Made by a program: the position numbers and the translations under genes. Below, in pieces: positions 24,659 to 39,383 of a stretch of DNA of 64,000 nt; the first letter of the stretch is position 1, and each line of letters starts with the position of its first letter. The stretch is from NCBI GenBank assembly GCA_965153355.1, contig OZ231127.1, positions 76,942,001 through 77,006,000 on the forward strand. The letters are read 5' to 3'. This DNA comes from Flaccisagitta enflata. Lineage: Eukaryota; Chaetognatha; Sagittoidea; Aphragmophora. The notes below the pieces were generated by a model. That model ran no database searches and was not told the origin of the DNA. It was given only the letters and a program-made list of their open reading frames with translations.

Positions 24659-26026
24659 CTTGTAAATACGCAGATATCTTATAACTCTTTAATAGATTTC
24701 AATTTACAAGAACATTTTCATGGAATTTTTTTCGCATGCATGTGACTCCCTTAAACCCGCTATGTCGGTCGGTCTGTCGGTCGGTTGGGCCGTCACACTT
24801 GTTTTTTCCCTGCGATATAAGTGGTTTTTAGTTGCGGACATGCAATTCTATTTATAAGAGGCTTTGTCCGACCGTTCGGCCGTCTGTCCGTGGAAATGAG
24901 TGGAAAAGAGGTAAAATGAGCGTTTTAGAATTTCAAATTCAAATTCAAACAGTTTATTTCCCAACATGAACAGTGGTTAAGATTGATGAGTACAACGTTT
25001 CGTCGGGGAGGACTATGACTAAGCCACCAACGTCTAGGTCTAATTATGTTACAATTTTTCTTTTCCAAATTACCGACGGGCTTGCTCTGGCTAGCCCTCA
25101 TATTACAAAATTTTCATTAATTGGTATTCTTTAAAAAAAGAAAATACAATCAATATACATAACAAAAACGTACAAATACGTTAGATTAAAGCATTAACAA
25201 GAAAAAGTTGAATAAATATTTATACATGGATGGTATATGTTACCATGTAACAATAAAAAGTAATAAATACTAGGTTACGAGTATTGGAGATTCAGAAGAG
25301 AGTTGGTTGTTGGTTGTGGGATGTTGGTAATTGGATGTTACTTTTCTTTGAGCTTGTGGTGAAGCGATGTCAGAGCCAGGTGTTCCTGAGGAGGAAAGAT
25401 GGAAAAAGACCAGAAAAAGCACCCACAAGAAGATACCCTACTTCAAGGGGGGGCAACAGCGCGCAGTAGTTATATATGATATGGTTTGATAAGTCTCAAT
25501 TCAGTTACGCAGCTTTCTAGACAATCCATCTTGCCAATAGAGATTATAATTGCAAAATCAGCAAAGGAATAAAATCATAATGAGGATAGACACAGATACC
25601 AATCAATATTTGAATCACATGAAGATCAACAACACACTTTTCTGTTACTGTACCGTTTAAATGATGAGCTGCTAGGGACGCTGTTTGAAAAAAACAAACA
25701 GGTATAGCAGGGAATAGTCCGTCCTATTCAGGACACCCACTTGAGTTTACTTTTACTTGGACAAATTGAGTTTCATAATATGACAAGAGGGCTTATAGTT
25801 TGACAGGACATGGCCCGTGAGGACCAGGAACTGTCGGGGTGCCATCAGGATGCAAGCATCCAGATAGCTAGAATATCAGAAAATGTCAGTTTTAACGAGC
25901 TTATTGTGAGTAGGAATTAGAAAGAAAAAAAATTTGGCCTATTTATACCTAACAAAACCTAGCCTAGCACGACCCTAACCCAACCTAACAAAAAACCTGA
26001 CTAAGTGGGCTTATGTTTAAGTAGTG

Positions 26027-28594
<2,568 letters not shown>

Positions 28595-28614
28595 TAGATG
28601 CTCGTTTATGTATG

Positions 28615-28881
28615 TTTGTGTAGGGGTTTGTGTAGGGGTTTGTGTAGGGGTGCAATTGGTGATTTAGGTGTTTGGGTGGTTTTAGGGGTGTCGGTGATGG
28701 TGATTTGGGGTTTTTGGGTGGTGGTTGGGTGTATAACGCCTCTAGTGGGCCGAAACCACCCATAGTGTTGGTGATGTAGGTGTTTGGGTGGTTTTAGGGG
28801 TGTCGGTGTTGGTGGTTTGGGGGTTTTGAGTGATGGCTGGGTATATAATGCCTCTAGTATGCCCAAACCGCCCATAGTGGG
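28615..28881. repeat. 12-bp and ~113-bp tandem repeats
   Basis: Three copies of GGGGTTTGTGTA, then two ~113-bp units (about 28,655-28,767 and 28,768-28,881), each containing GGTGTTTGGGTGGTTTTAGG and ending CCCATAGTG. Confidence 0.85.
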
Positions 28882-28999
28882 GTGGGGGTTGTGGGGTGTG
28901 GATGGACGCCCCCGCCCACCCGTCCGCAAGGATATTGTGACCCCGCGTCACTGGTTACCTTGCTGCTGCTCCTCCTCAAATATTTGGTAAGCTTTTTAT

Positions 29000-29572
29000 G
29001 GGCAGCGGCCCCAAAGGAGACGAAGTCCTGTAGAACATAGGGGACTTTGTTCGTTTATCTGTCCATCCTTTTGTTTGTTTGTCCCCCCCCCCCCAGCCCT
29101 CTCAGGCCTGAAATCTGCTCTCTCAGGCCTGAAATCTGCCCTCCTAAGCCAGAAATCTGCTCTCCCAGGCCTAATATCTGCCCTTTCAGGCCTGAAATCG
29201 GTTCTCTGACCTAAAATTTGCACTCTCAGGCCTGAAATCTGCTCTCTCAGGCCTTAAATTTGTCCTCTCGCTCTCAGATTCAAAGCTTGGGAGGGCAGAT
29301 TTCAGGTCTGAGAGGGCCTGGGGGGGGGACAGAAGGACGAACGAACTAACGGATGGACAAACAAACAAAAGTCCGCCTATGTTCTACAGGTCCCTTTGAG
29401 GCCGCTGCCCTGCTTCCTCTCATTTCAATTCACAGTTATGCGAAGCAGAGCAACGGGTATCGCTGACTACATATTGCCCTTGGGCGACTGGTTATGACTT
29501 CCTCTGCCCATCCGCGTACCAGCAAACGACTTGGGCTAATTAGGTAGCCGTGTATCCGGCCTCGTCGAAGAT
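29000..29572 (+). mobile_element. Family B element followed by a family A tail
   Basis: GGGCAGCGGCCCCAAAGGAG, GTCCTGTAGAACATAGGGGA, a CTCTCAGGCCTGAAATCTGC array, the inverted end, and the tail AGCAACGGGTATCGCTGAC to TTGGGCGAC (about 29,490). GTAGCCGTGTATCCGGCC follows at 29,549, a family A end without its other half. Confidence 0.75.
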
Positions 29573-29957
29573 CATATCCATTTTATGTCACATTTTTCCT
29601 TTCTTCAACCTTTCAAGTTGTATATCGTACGTAATTGCTGGAGTTTGGCGCACCTTAACAGCCGAGTAAGACTGATAACTTCCAATTACAGTGGCACCTC
29701 GGTTTAAGGGATTTCTAGGGACTGACTATTTTTGTCTTTTAAATCCGAAAACCCTTAAATTGAATTCATCATTTTATTAAGGATTTTTACATTAGTTACT
29801 AAAGATTACCAAATTTATAGTGTAACCACATCCTTTTGCTTTAAGTATGTTTATCAACAATGAATAATTAGATTTATGACAGGTTATTCATGGCAGAGGA
29901 AGTATTTTATTATTTTGCATCAAATCTTTTTCTAAAAAATTATCTCAAAATATAATT

Positions 29958-30170
29958 TTTTAGTCGCGTGCTACGCGACTCTACAACCCGCTTTGTCGGT
30001 CCGTCCGTCCGTCGGTCCGTCGGTCCGTCGGTCCGTCCGTCACACTTTACTTTTTTTGGGGTTTTGCGGTTTTTGGCTTCACTGCTCCTGCCCAAATGAT
30101 CTGGTGACCTCAATTACAGCCCCTGCCCACCCGCACGCGACTGGGGTAGCCGTGTATCCGGCCTTGTTTT
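29958..30170 (+). mobile_element. Family A element, long subtype
   Basis: TTTTTTAGTCGCGTGCTACGCGACT palindrome region, (CGGTCCGT)n, CACTGCTCCTGCCCAAATG, CCTGCCCACCCGCACGCGAC and GTGTATCCGGCCTTGTTTTT. Sits between T-rich flanks. Confidence 0.88.
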
Positions 30171-30506
30171 TTCCAAAACTCATCAAATTAACCTAAAATT
30201 TCCTCTGATATAAGGGATATTTTCAAAAACTTGTCTCTTAAATCCAAATATCCCTTAAATAGAGGTTCCTTAAAAAGAGTTTTTTTAACATTAGAAAAAC
30301 CCAAAAAAAATTAGGACCAGACAGTGTTGTCTCTTAAATGCTAAAATGCTAAAATTCTTTTGTTTGCTTAATTAAGTTCCAGATAACCTGAATGCGAACC
30401 AACGTGAGGAGATTCGATTACGACTTGAATTAAAGGACGATCAATTGTTATAAAAGATAAAAAGACTTGCTATATTGAACATTCCAAAACGGCGGCTCTT
30501 AGTGAT

Positions 30507-31798
30507 TTGAACTCTCAAAATAAGCCGCGGAAACAGCAAACAAACATTCGGAAACAACTTAAAAAGAAAGACGGACGCTGGGTAGTGGAGTGGATGTCGA
30601 CTCCATCACCGGCCACGTTGGCTACCCTGCCGAAGCGCGGCCTGCGGAACGTCAAACCCAACTCCAACTACGCCATTCAACCCGGGATAAGGGCAACCAA
30701 CGATTGGCGAGCAAACTCCTCCTCTTCTTCTCTGTCATCCCCGTCAACCTCGAAAAGCACGCCGTCAAAACAGGCGGCATCCTCGGCAGTGTCACCGATG
30801 GCGGCTGCTGCGGCTTTGGCGACTGGCGGAGGCGAGACGTTCGAGACTCTTTCCCGGAAGTTGGTTGACATGGAAGAGAAGATGGGAGAAATGAGGAAAA
30901 AGATCAAAGATTTGGAAGACGAGGCGGAGAAGGTGAGAGGTGAGCTAGACAGCCTACAGGACAGTGTGAAGGAAGGTGAGTGGGCCCGGGACAGTCTAGA
31001 GCGCCAAATAAAAGAAAGGAAGAAGGTGGATGAGGAGGTGGAGAAGATGAAGAAAGAGCTGGAAGGAATGAGGAAAGAAAGAGAAGAGGAGGCAGCAAGG
31101 GAGGCAAGTGAGAGGCAAGCCTTGAAAGCGATGGTGGATACGCTAAAGGAGGAGGTAGCAGGCGGTGTTAGGACAAGCGGAAGCCCAGGACAGAGTGGAA
31201 CAGAGCCGGTGCAAGTAAGAAGGCAGAGGTGTGTCATCTTTGTAGACTCCAACGGCCGCGATGCCATACGCACATACCACGGGATCAGCGCAAAAACTTT
31301 GAAATAGAGGTGGTTCCTGCGTACACCCTCGCAAAGGCTGCCTATCTCATCAGGAAGAAGGTGAATATCACAGGAGCGCGAGTGATCATTGACAATCTCA
31401 CCAACGATGTCCGCGGGTCAAAACAAAAGGCGGCGGTGTCACCAGAGGACCTCATTCGGCGGGTTGACAACTTACTCGGGGAACTGTCTATGGCCGAGTC
31501 TGCTACAGTTTGCCAAATAAAACCGATGCGGCACATGGACGTCTCTCCGTACAATTGTGTTCTTGATGACTATCTACGATTCTGGGGTATTTTTGCTTGC
31601 CCAACGCAGATCAGGATGGAGGACTTACGCGGTGGGTTCCATATTAACCACCAGGCTTACTCTGTGCTAGATAAGACATACGCTTGTGCCATTTTGCAAA
31701 TTCCTGTCCCGTGCCCCACACCCGCTGAGAATTTTATTCCTGAAATCGTACACATGAAATTTCAAAAGGATTGGCCCTTCCAGGAGGTAGGACTCTAG
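30507..31798 (+). pseudogene. LINE ORF1: coiled coil and SGNH-like domain, frameshifted
   Basis: 30507-31307 encodes a basic N-terminus, a Ser/Thr-rich linker and a coiled coil (about residues 125-225, rich in E, K and R heptads), then CVIFVDSNGRDA. The frame then shifts to 31,290-31,798 with NITGARVIIDNLTNDVRG, DVSPYN and GGFHINHQAY. VDSN and GFHIN resemble SGNH-hydrolase blocks I and V, and esterase-like domains are known in CR1-group ORF1 proteins (family knowledge). It binds RNA in intact relatives (inference). Ends three bases before the ORF2 region. Confidence 0.7.
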
Positions 31799-31813
31799 CT
31801 TTTGAGGGTTGTC

Positions 31814-34800
31814 ATGGTAATCATGGCTGGTGGTGAGAGAGAATCCGGTCGGTGTCCATGTTGCGGAATATGTGGTAGGGTGGTGCGGATTCGGGGGATT
31901 GAGCGGGTGGGGGTGTTGTGTGCTGAGTGCATGGGTGGGCCGCTGCCATTTGTGGGGTTGGTTGGGGAGGGTGAGTACAGGGGGGCTCTGAGGGAGTACA
32001 GGGAGGGTTTGGGGTCAAGGGCGGGGGAGTTTCAGGGGTTGAGGCTGGACCCTTATGATGATGAGATAAGGGCCGCCCTTGGGGGTGCGGGCCCTGCCCT
32101 TGTGCATATACGGGGGGGGGGATGGGGTGGCTGCGAGATTGAGGGGGCTGGCGAGGGTTGGGGGGTGCTCTCTCTCCCTTCTCTTTCACAATGTCAGGAG
32201 CGCTAAGGGCCCTGGCATGGAGCTGTTGGAGGCTGAGCTGAGGAGGTGGGGGGTTCGGTGGGATGTGGTTGGGTTGGCGGAGACGTGGTTGGATGGCTGT
32301 TGAGGGCTACACGACCCTCTGTGCCTCCAGGAAGGAAAGAAAAGGGGGTGGGGTGGCTTTGCTTATCAGGGATGGGTTGACATATAGGGAACGGCCGGAC
32401 TTGGGTACTTTTACTGAGGGTGAGTTTGAGTCGTTTTTCGTTGAGATAGTGAGGGGAGGGGGGCACAGGAATGAGGTGGTGGGGGTGGTCTATAGGCCAC
32501 CAGGGGGTCAGCTGCAGGGATTTAGGGAAGAGATGGCCCGGATTTTGACTGATGTGGGTAGCTTGGGGGGTTATGTAATGGGGGACTTTAATGTTGACTT
32601 ACTTAAGAATGAGACACATGGGCCGACGTCAGACTTCATGGAGGGGTTTATGTCAGGGGGGTTCTACCCCCTTGTCTCACTTCCAACAAGGCTGACGGAT
32701 GACACAGCTACCCTGATAGACAACATTTGGACGAATAACTTGACTGAAGCAGTGGTGAGTGGGTTGGTGACGGTTCGTATATCGGACCACTTGCCGGTTT
32801 ATGCGTTCATGGGTGGTGGGGGGGAGGGAGTTGTGGGGGACAGCACGGGGGGGCGTAAAAAGAGGAGGGTGAACGAGGGGCGCATTGCGGCGTTTGCTGC
32901 TAAGCTCAGGGGCTGGGATTTTGAGGAGGAGGGGTCCCTAGGGATAGAGGGGAATGTAGCTAGGTTCCGGAACTCATTTCGGGACATGTATGATGCTACA
33001 TTTCCATGGGTGGATGACAAGAGGGGCAGAAAGGACAGGGAGAAGCCCTGGCTTGATGATGAGGGCTTCAAGGAGTTGGTGGGGGAGAAGGGGGAGTTAT
33101 ACTCCCGTAAGTTAAGGGGTGGGTTGGATGATAGGGGTAGGGAGAGGCTGGTCGAAGTGACAAGGGAGGTGAATAGGATGAGGAAGAGGTTGAAAAGGGA
33201 ATACTTCGACCAGAGGATGGGTGAGATAAGGGGGGACCTCAGAGGCACCTGGGAGGTTTTGAATGAGGTGCTGAGGGGCTCCAAGTCACGCCGATTTGGT
33301 TCGGCGTGTGGGTATTTTGAGCAGGACGGGGTTGGGGTGACGGATGGGGATAAGATAGCGGGGGGGTTTTGTGATTTCTATTGTAAGGTGGGGCCACAGT
33401 TGGCGGCTAGGATAGGAGGGGTGAGGGATGGGGCATTCCGGGATTAGATGGGGGAGCGGGTCGAGGGCTCCTTGTTCTGGAGGCCGACCACCCCTGCTGA
33501 GGTGGGGGAGTTGTGTCGGGGCCTGGAGCCAAACAAGGGGATGGGGTGGGATGGAGTTTCCCCACGGGTCATTAAGGCAGTTTCGGCAGAAATTGCAGGT
33601 CCCCTCTCGGGGTTTCTCAATTACTGCATGAGAGAGGGCCACTACCCAGGCTGTTTCAAGGTGGCCAGGGTGGTGCCTGTCTATAAGGGTGAGGATCCCA
33701 CCCAGTTTGCGAATTATCGTCCTGTCTCAGTCCTGCCCGTTCTCTCTCAGATCTTTGAGAGGGTCCTGCGGCTGCGGCTTGAGGGGTTCCTGGACAGGGC
33801 TGGGGTGGTCATCCCGGGGCAGTATGGTTTCAGGGCCGGCCACTCCACCACGATGGCTGTGCTGGATATGGTGGAGAAGGTCCGGGGGGCTTGGAACAAG
33901 GGCAATGCCGCTCTTGGGGTCTTTATTGACCTCAAGAAGGCGTTTGACACGGTTGACCATCGGGTCCTCTTGGCCAAGCTGGAGCATTATGGGGTGAGGG
34001 GGCAGGCTCTTGCCCTGCTTGAGAGCTACCTGGAGGGGCGGTCCCAGTATGTGGTTTATGGGGGGGTTGAGTCAGAGAGGGGGTGGGTTGAGTGTGGGGT
34101 CCCTCAGGGTTCCCCTCTTCCCCTCTTCCCCTCTTCCCTCTTCCCTCTTCCCCTCTTCCCCTCTTCTTTATAGAAATATGTCAATGACATGGTGAAGGCC
34201 TGTGAGGAGCTGGACCTGGTCCTGTTTGCAGATGACACCAACATCTTTGCACAGGATAAGGACCCTGGTGAGCTCTTTGGCAAGGTTAACCGCGGTGTGG
34301 AGGGGTTAGTAGGGTGGTTCCGGGCAAATAGACTTACTCTGAACCTCAAGAAGACAGAGTTTGTCTACTTCGGCGGGCCTGGGGGCTATGAGACGGGTGG
34401 GCTGGGGCTGTGGGTTGGTGGGGAACAGGTGAGAAGGGTAACGGGGGCTCGGTTCCTTGGGGTGTGGGTGGATGAGAGGTTGGGGTGGGCTGCGCAGGTT
34501 GGTAAGGTGCGTGACAAGGTGGGGCAGCTTTTGGGGTTACTGAGGGGGGCCGGCTCAGTCTTGGGGGGGCGCTCCCTCCTTGCACTGTATAACGGCCTTG
34601 TCCTCCCCCACCTTCAGTACTGCCTGATGGTGTGGGGTGGGTTCCGGGAGGATAGGAATGTGGGGCTGGGGGATGCCCTGCTCAGGCTTCAGAAGAGGTT
34701 TGCGGGTCTTGCTGCTGGGATTAAGGGGCGCTTTTATGCTGACCCAGTCCTCTCAGGACTGGGGATGTTGAAAGTTGGGGACCTCTACGGGCAGCAAATA

Positions 34801-35115
34801 AGGGTGCATGCGTGGCGTTTCTGGAATGGGAAGCTGCCCCAGAATCAGGCTGCCATGCTGAGAAGGGTGGGTGATGGTCACTCGTACAGGTTAGGTCGGC
34901 AAGGGCGTTTGTTCCTGTCAACAAGGGACCACAGGTCGGTGGGATATAGGGTGCCGAAGGAATGGGGTTCTCTCCCGTAGAGTCTCAGGAGTGTTGCATC
35001 CTTGGGGGCCTTTAAGAGGCAGTCGAGGGTGGGTCTCCTGGCCGGCTATAGCGCTTTTCGGTGTGGGGTTCGGGGTTGCTATGTGTGCGCCAGGGGGGAG
35101 GGGGAGGTGCGCTGA
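31814..35115 (+). pseudogene. LINE ORF2: endonuclease and reverse transcriptase, broken
   Basis: Opens with a Cys-rich CPCCGICG...CAEC motif. Frame changes near 32,170 and 32,300. The endonuclease shows VGLAETWLDG, VVYRPPGG, VMGDFNVDLL and SDHLPV. Stop TAG at 33,445. The RT shows VARVVPVYK, NYRPVSVLPVLSQIFERV, YGFRAGHSTT, LKKAFDTVDH and GVPQGS. The segment that should follow GVPQGS is replaced by a CTCTTCCC array ending in a TAG (34,171), before YVNDM and LFADDTN. A further stop is at 34,978. Not functional. Confidence 0.9.
34114..34168 (+). repeat. (CCCTCTTC)n expansion inside the RT motif
   Basis: Imperfect CCTCTTCCC repeats replace the LGPLLFLL part of the RT active-site region while keeping the downstream frame. 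Confidence 0.9.
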
Positions 35116-35441
35116 TGTATTCCGCAACGTGGGGGGTGATGTGGGTCGCTTTGGAGTTATCTGGAACTTTCGCGGTTAATAGTGATTTTCGCTTCCATTG
35201 TCCTATTATATTATGCGCACATATGACGAAATACCTCAAATGCTGAAATTGTGATTTACATTTAAATGTATCTTATTGTATTCTTCTTCGCTGAACAATC
35301 AAATTGCCTTGTTGCCATTGAAATGTTTTTTGTGACAAAAGAGATCTCCATGTTCTAAATTACGTCACCATATTTACTCTTTATTTGCAGAAAAAAAATT
35401 GCCCTTAAATAGGGGTGCCACAAAGGTGGGATTCCACTGTA

Positions 35442-35690
35442 GTTGTTATATCGGCTTTTGCGGTTTTGCCGCCGCGCCGAACCTGCTCCTGATCAGTGAA
35501 GAGTGATCTTTTGTTTTCAAAAACCGCAATTAAAGACCTCAGCATAATCAATGGAAGATGTCCTCACAATTTGCATTTGTACCACATTAAACAAATGAGA
35601 ATTCAACATCAGAAGAAAAGCCCTATTTCTAACCCCCCACGGCAGATGTTGATGGCGAAATATAAAGCGTTACCACCCCCCCCCTTTTTA
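35442..35690. other. Unassigned sequence
   Basis: Nothing recognised. Confidence 0.5.
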
Positions 35691-36092
35691 GATGCGTCCT
35701 CGCATCTCTATAATAGGCTGTGTCTGTTGTTCGGTCGGTTGGTTGGTCGGTAACGCATTCATTAAAAACATCAAAATCAAGCATTTTTTCAACAAAAAAG
35801 TGATTCTACCCCAGTAAAAGGAGCACACATCAAGTACACTTTTTATTTTTTATAAGAACGTCATTTTTTTTCTGAAGCCTTCAAAAGAGATAGAGATAGC
35901 TACTAGTGAAATAACTACAATGTTCTTAATTTTTGAGCGATTTCAAGGCTTGATGTTCTTATAAACTAGGTTCTTATAAAAAATAAAAAGTGTAATTCAT
36001 TCATTCAATCATTCATTCATTCACAAATGACATTCATTCATAAAAAAACATACATTCATAAAAAAACGTTCATTTAAAGAGGACGCATCGTT
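35691..36092 (+). mobile_element. Family D element
   Basis: Starts with the palindrome GATGCGTCCTCGCATC, then CTCTATAATAGGCTGTGTCT and (CGGT)n; ends AAAGAGGACGCATC, the inverse of the start. An inner ATTTTTTATAAGAAC / GTTCTTATAAAAAAT inverted pair is also present. Confidence 0.75.
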
Positions 36093-36314
36093 GGCCTACT
36101 TGGCCTTGTTCTTGTCTTCTGTGATTCTCATATGTGCCTTTCATCTCGTTCATATTTCGGTTAAAAAAAGATTGTTGCTGTTACTATTTATTGGCTTAAG
36201 CAATATTGACTGTCACTGATTTCGTTTGCCATGTCTTCCTCTTTATTTTCACCCCCCACGCACAAACATACTCAAAAGTATGAAGTTTTTCCACTTTTCA
36301 ACTTGATTATCATG

Positions 36315-36614
36315 AACGGACCGCCCGATTGACGGACCAACGGACGGGCAAAGCCTCTTATAAAGTTGCGTGTCGGCAATTAAAGATATGTATGCTGAGC
36401 CTCACGTAACAAGGCCGGATACACGGCTACCCCAGTCGCGTGCGGGTGGGCAGGGGCCATAATTGAGGTCAGCGGAGCATTTGGGCAGGAGCAGTACGGC
36501 CAAAAACTCCATTAACGCCGAAAAAGTAAAGTGTGATGGACGGACGGACCGACGGACCGACGGACGGACGGACAAAGCGGGGTGTAGAGTCGCGTAGCAC
36601 GCGACTAAAAAAAA
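36315..36614 (-). mobile_element. Two family A copies (partial then complete)
   Basis: 36,315-36,386 is the terminal half of one copy (ending AAGTTGCGTGTCGGCAATTA). 36,408-36,614 is complete: AACAAGGCCGGATACACGGC, GGGTGGGCAGGGGCC, ATTTGGGCAGGAGCAGT, (GGAC)n and AGTCGCGTAGCACGCGACTA followed by poly(A). Confidence 0.85.
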
Positions 36615-36639
36615 AGTGGTCTTGTTAACAAAGCCAAGA

Positions 36640-36727
36640 AGGCGAACGATTGCGTTACTGACCGACCAACAGACCAACCCAACAACGGACACAGCCAGTT
36701 GTTGAGTTGCCTTAACGCACCTAAAAT
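36640..36727 (-). mobile_element. Family D fragment
   Basis: In reverse: TTAGGTGCGTTAAGGCAACT, GGCTGTGTCCGTTGTT, GGTCGGTCAGTAACGCA. Matches the first ~85 bp of the 35.7-kb copy in layout. Confidence 0.6.
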
Positions 36728-37505
36728 GACAGCGTGTACATACCACGCGAAAAAAAGGCGCACCTATCTATGAATTGATAAAAAAAATATTGAAAACAAT
36801 TATAACTTTTTTTACAGTCTCATCATTTTTAAAAATTTTTTAAAAATCTTTCATTTTGAATTAATCCCAGGTCTGTATCTTAAACAGTTTAGAAGCTAAA
36901 GCCTTCCAAACAGAGGCACTATTTTGCACTTTTACATAGAGATTGCGGAACTGAAATGGGCAAGGTTATTATTCAAACTAATGCCATTTCTAAACAAAAA
37001 AGATAACAATACACGATTGGCGCTAAATAAAGTATTTTCTAAAAGCTTTCAAATAGTCTAAGATTTTTTTCACTACCGTATTTCCAGTAATGAGCGCCCC
37101 AGGCGCTTTTTAAATTGAAATTTGAAACATTCTCATTTTCAACCTGCAATAAGCGCCCCCTCATTCATTTATGTATAGATAATTTTATATAAAACTTAAT
37201 GTTTTTTACAAACATTTTGTGATTCGGTGCAATGAAGGACTAAAACAGAGAATATTTTTGCGTACTATTATGTTTTTTGCTAATACAAACTTTATAATAT
37301 ATTTGATAAGGTTTTCTCTAAGAATATAGATTTATCATGAACTCTTTTTTTCTTGATAAGGGGGGGGCGCTAATTAGAGGGGGGCGATGAATGCAAGAAA
37401 TTCTGTAATTATAATCAGATTCATTGGCGATATCAACCATTTAAAAGTGAGTCTTTTTTGTATCCGCGTGGTATATTTCTGAGGTGGTAATCATACGTTT
37501 ATATA
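36728..37505. other. Unassigned sequence
   Basis: Nothing recognised. Confidence 0.5.
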
Positions 37506-38510
37506 CAGTGCGGCGCATTAAAAACAGGACAGTACATTTACCTAAATTTCTCGGCTTAAAATAATATAATCATAGCTTTATCGGTGACCAATTTGAAGCT
37601 CTTCGAACGACGAAATATTTGCCGCAAACCGCGTTTAAATTAGTCAATTCGTTTGGACTTAGTGACGATTTAAAGAGAAGCTATAAAAAATGGAATGGGA
37701 AAAAACTAACCATGGCAAAAAACAAAAAGCGAACCACTTGTATGTCATTGTTTTACATCCATGCAATGATAAAAACATAGCAAAATCCATGACCATTTTG
37801 AAGCTCTGCGAAGGATCTTTCAAATGAGACCTTTCTGGATGCCCTAACTTTAACCGTTTAGAAATGGCATTAGAGTGAAGACAGGCTGTCAAAAATTTGG
37901 AAATTTACTACGTGATTTTAAGGGGTTATCTTTATTTTAACATAAGAATCCAACGCATTAAGTGAGGTATTTGTTCTTGGCGCCATTTGAAAGAAAATTT
38001 GAAGCTTTTTAATTTGCTCATGGATATCGAGTATCAAAGACAATCCTAAGCTTCATCAATGACAAAAACAGAAAGACTTAAATTGCTTGTTGGAAAAATT
38101 TGAAATGAGCACTTTTTTCAAACAGTGATTTTTTTTTTCAAACCTATGCCATTTCTAAACGAATAAAGCTACAATGACCAGTAACGTTGCATTTGGAAGA
38201 TTTTTTGCACGGCTTTTAAATGGTCATGAATTTTTTGTGTCTCAGGCCAAAAAGTAAGCAAAAACCAGCATAACAAAGCGACCTATGCCATAGTTACTTT
38301 TACAGTTTAGTGCCGCCTCACCGTCGACTACCTCGCCAAATTATTTGCCACATTGCCACGCTCTATGGAGCTTGCCATCCAGGCCGAAGGTGGATCCATT
38401 AACTACAAACACATGAGCCACGTATTCATCTGTATTTGGTTTCAATAATCCATTTTTGCACAATAATATGCTACTGATACAAACTGTCCTGTTTTTAATG
38501 CGGCGCACTG
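37506..38510. mobile_element. 1,005-bp Tc1/mariner-type MITE
   Basis: TIR CAGTGCGGCGCATTAAAAAC... 28 bp long, with one mismatch between ends (37,506-37,533 and 38,483-38,510), flanked by TA on both sides. No transposase frame; the interior is A/T-rich. Confidence 0.93.
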
Positions 38511-38590
38511 TAGATTACCATAACAAGGCATCCTTAATTATCCTTAATTTTATGAGCTTTCATCCTGCATACAACTTGTTATCGTGCGGG

Positions 38591-38591
<1 letters not shown>

Positions 38592-38677
<86 letters not shown>
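38592..38677. repeat. (GA)n microsatellite
   Basis: About 43 pure units, just right of the MITE. Confidence 0.98.
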
Positions 38678-38680
<3 letters not shown>

Positions 38681-38694
38681 TGATTTTTACGGAA

Positions 38695-39383
38695 AAAACG
38701 CCACCGATGGAGCAAGAGACTGATGCATGGACCAACGGATGGATAAACCATTTTAATACTGGAATAGATGATATTATGGATGCATCCGCGGATGGACTAA
38801 AGTGGTAGACCAAAGGACCGACCGATGAATCAACCCAGCAAGGTGGTGTCGCGTGTCCGCTACTGATAACTTCGACAGAAGAAAAAAAAACAATATACAT
38901 TCCTCCACTATTTGAATTATACGTAACTGTGATTAAACAATGTTAAATACGGACTTACAAACGGACGGACAAACGGACCTGCTAACTTAACAAGCGAAAA
39001 AAGCAGAGTGACTGACCGACCAACGGAGATACCGACGAACTCTCAAAGTGGGCTATAGAGTCGCGTAGTACATGACTTAATACATATACTAAACAACTCT
39101 GTGTGTCTTTCCGAGAAAGGAAACAAGGCCGTATACACTGCAGCATTAGTCGCGGACGGGTGGGCAGGGGCGGAAAAAGTCAAAAAACAACTTTTCGACG
39201 GACCGACCGACGGACCGACGGACCAAAAAGTGGGTTATAGAGTCGCGTGTCCGCGACTAAAAACAGATAAACAAGGCCGTACACACGGCGACGTTTGTCG
39301 CGGAAAACCTAAAAAAGCGAGTTTGTGACCGATGGACCGAAAACGAAAAGTAGCTCATAAAGTCGCGTGTCCGCGACTGTAAA
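38695..39383 (-). mobile_element. Cluster of four family A copies in tandem
   Basis: Decayed copies end at about 38,868 and 39,083. Two clear copies lie at 39,123-39,263 and 39,271-39,382, each from ACAAGGCCGTA(T/C)ACAC to AGTCGCGTGTCCGCGACT. All are in the same orientation. Confidence 0.75.

Larger units (their letters stand above)
30500..35170 (+). mobile_element. Degenerate CR1-group LINE with ORF1 and ORF2
   Basis: ORF1 (coiled coil plus SGNH-like domain), then ORF2 with a zinc-knuckle-like start, an endonuclease and a reverse transcriptase. G-rich composition unlike its surroundings. At least three frameshifts, three in-frame stops and a microsatellite expansion. Ends are approximate. 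Confidence 0.85.
29689..35439. mobile_element. Possible TA-flanked element hosting family A and a LINE
   Basis: TA (29687-29688) then CAGTGGCACCTCGGTTTAAG; the other end, in reverse complement, starts CAGTGG and reaches GTGGCACCCCTATTTAAGGG 19 bp further in, with TA at 35440-35441. The pattern resembles pogo/Tc1-type ends. The two ends are not collinear, so this is a tentative call. Confidence 0.45.

Noticed and set aside
28615-28881. Spaced repeats near 28.6-28.9 kb as a CRISPR array
   Set aside because: Units are adjacent tandem copies of 12 and ~113 bp, without unique spacers, in a eukaryotic context.
30904-31273. Open frames on the minus strand over the LINE ORF1
   Set aside because: They are complements of the coiled-coil coding region; the plus strand carries the recognisable protein.
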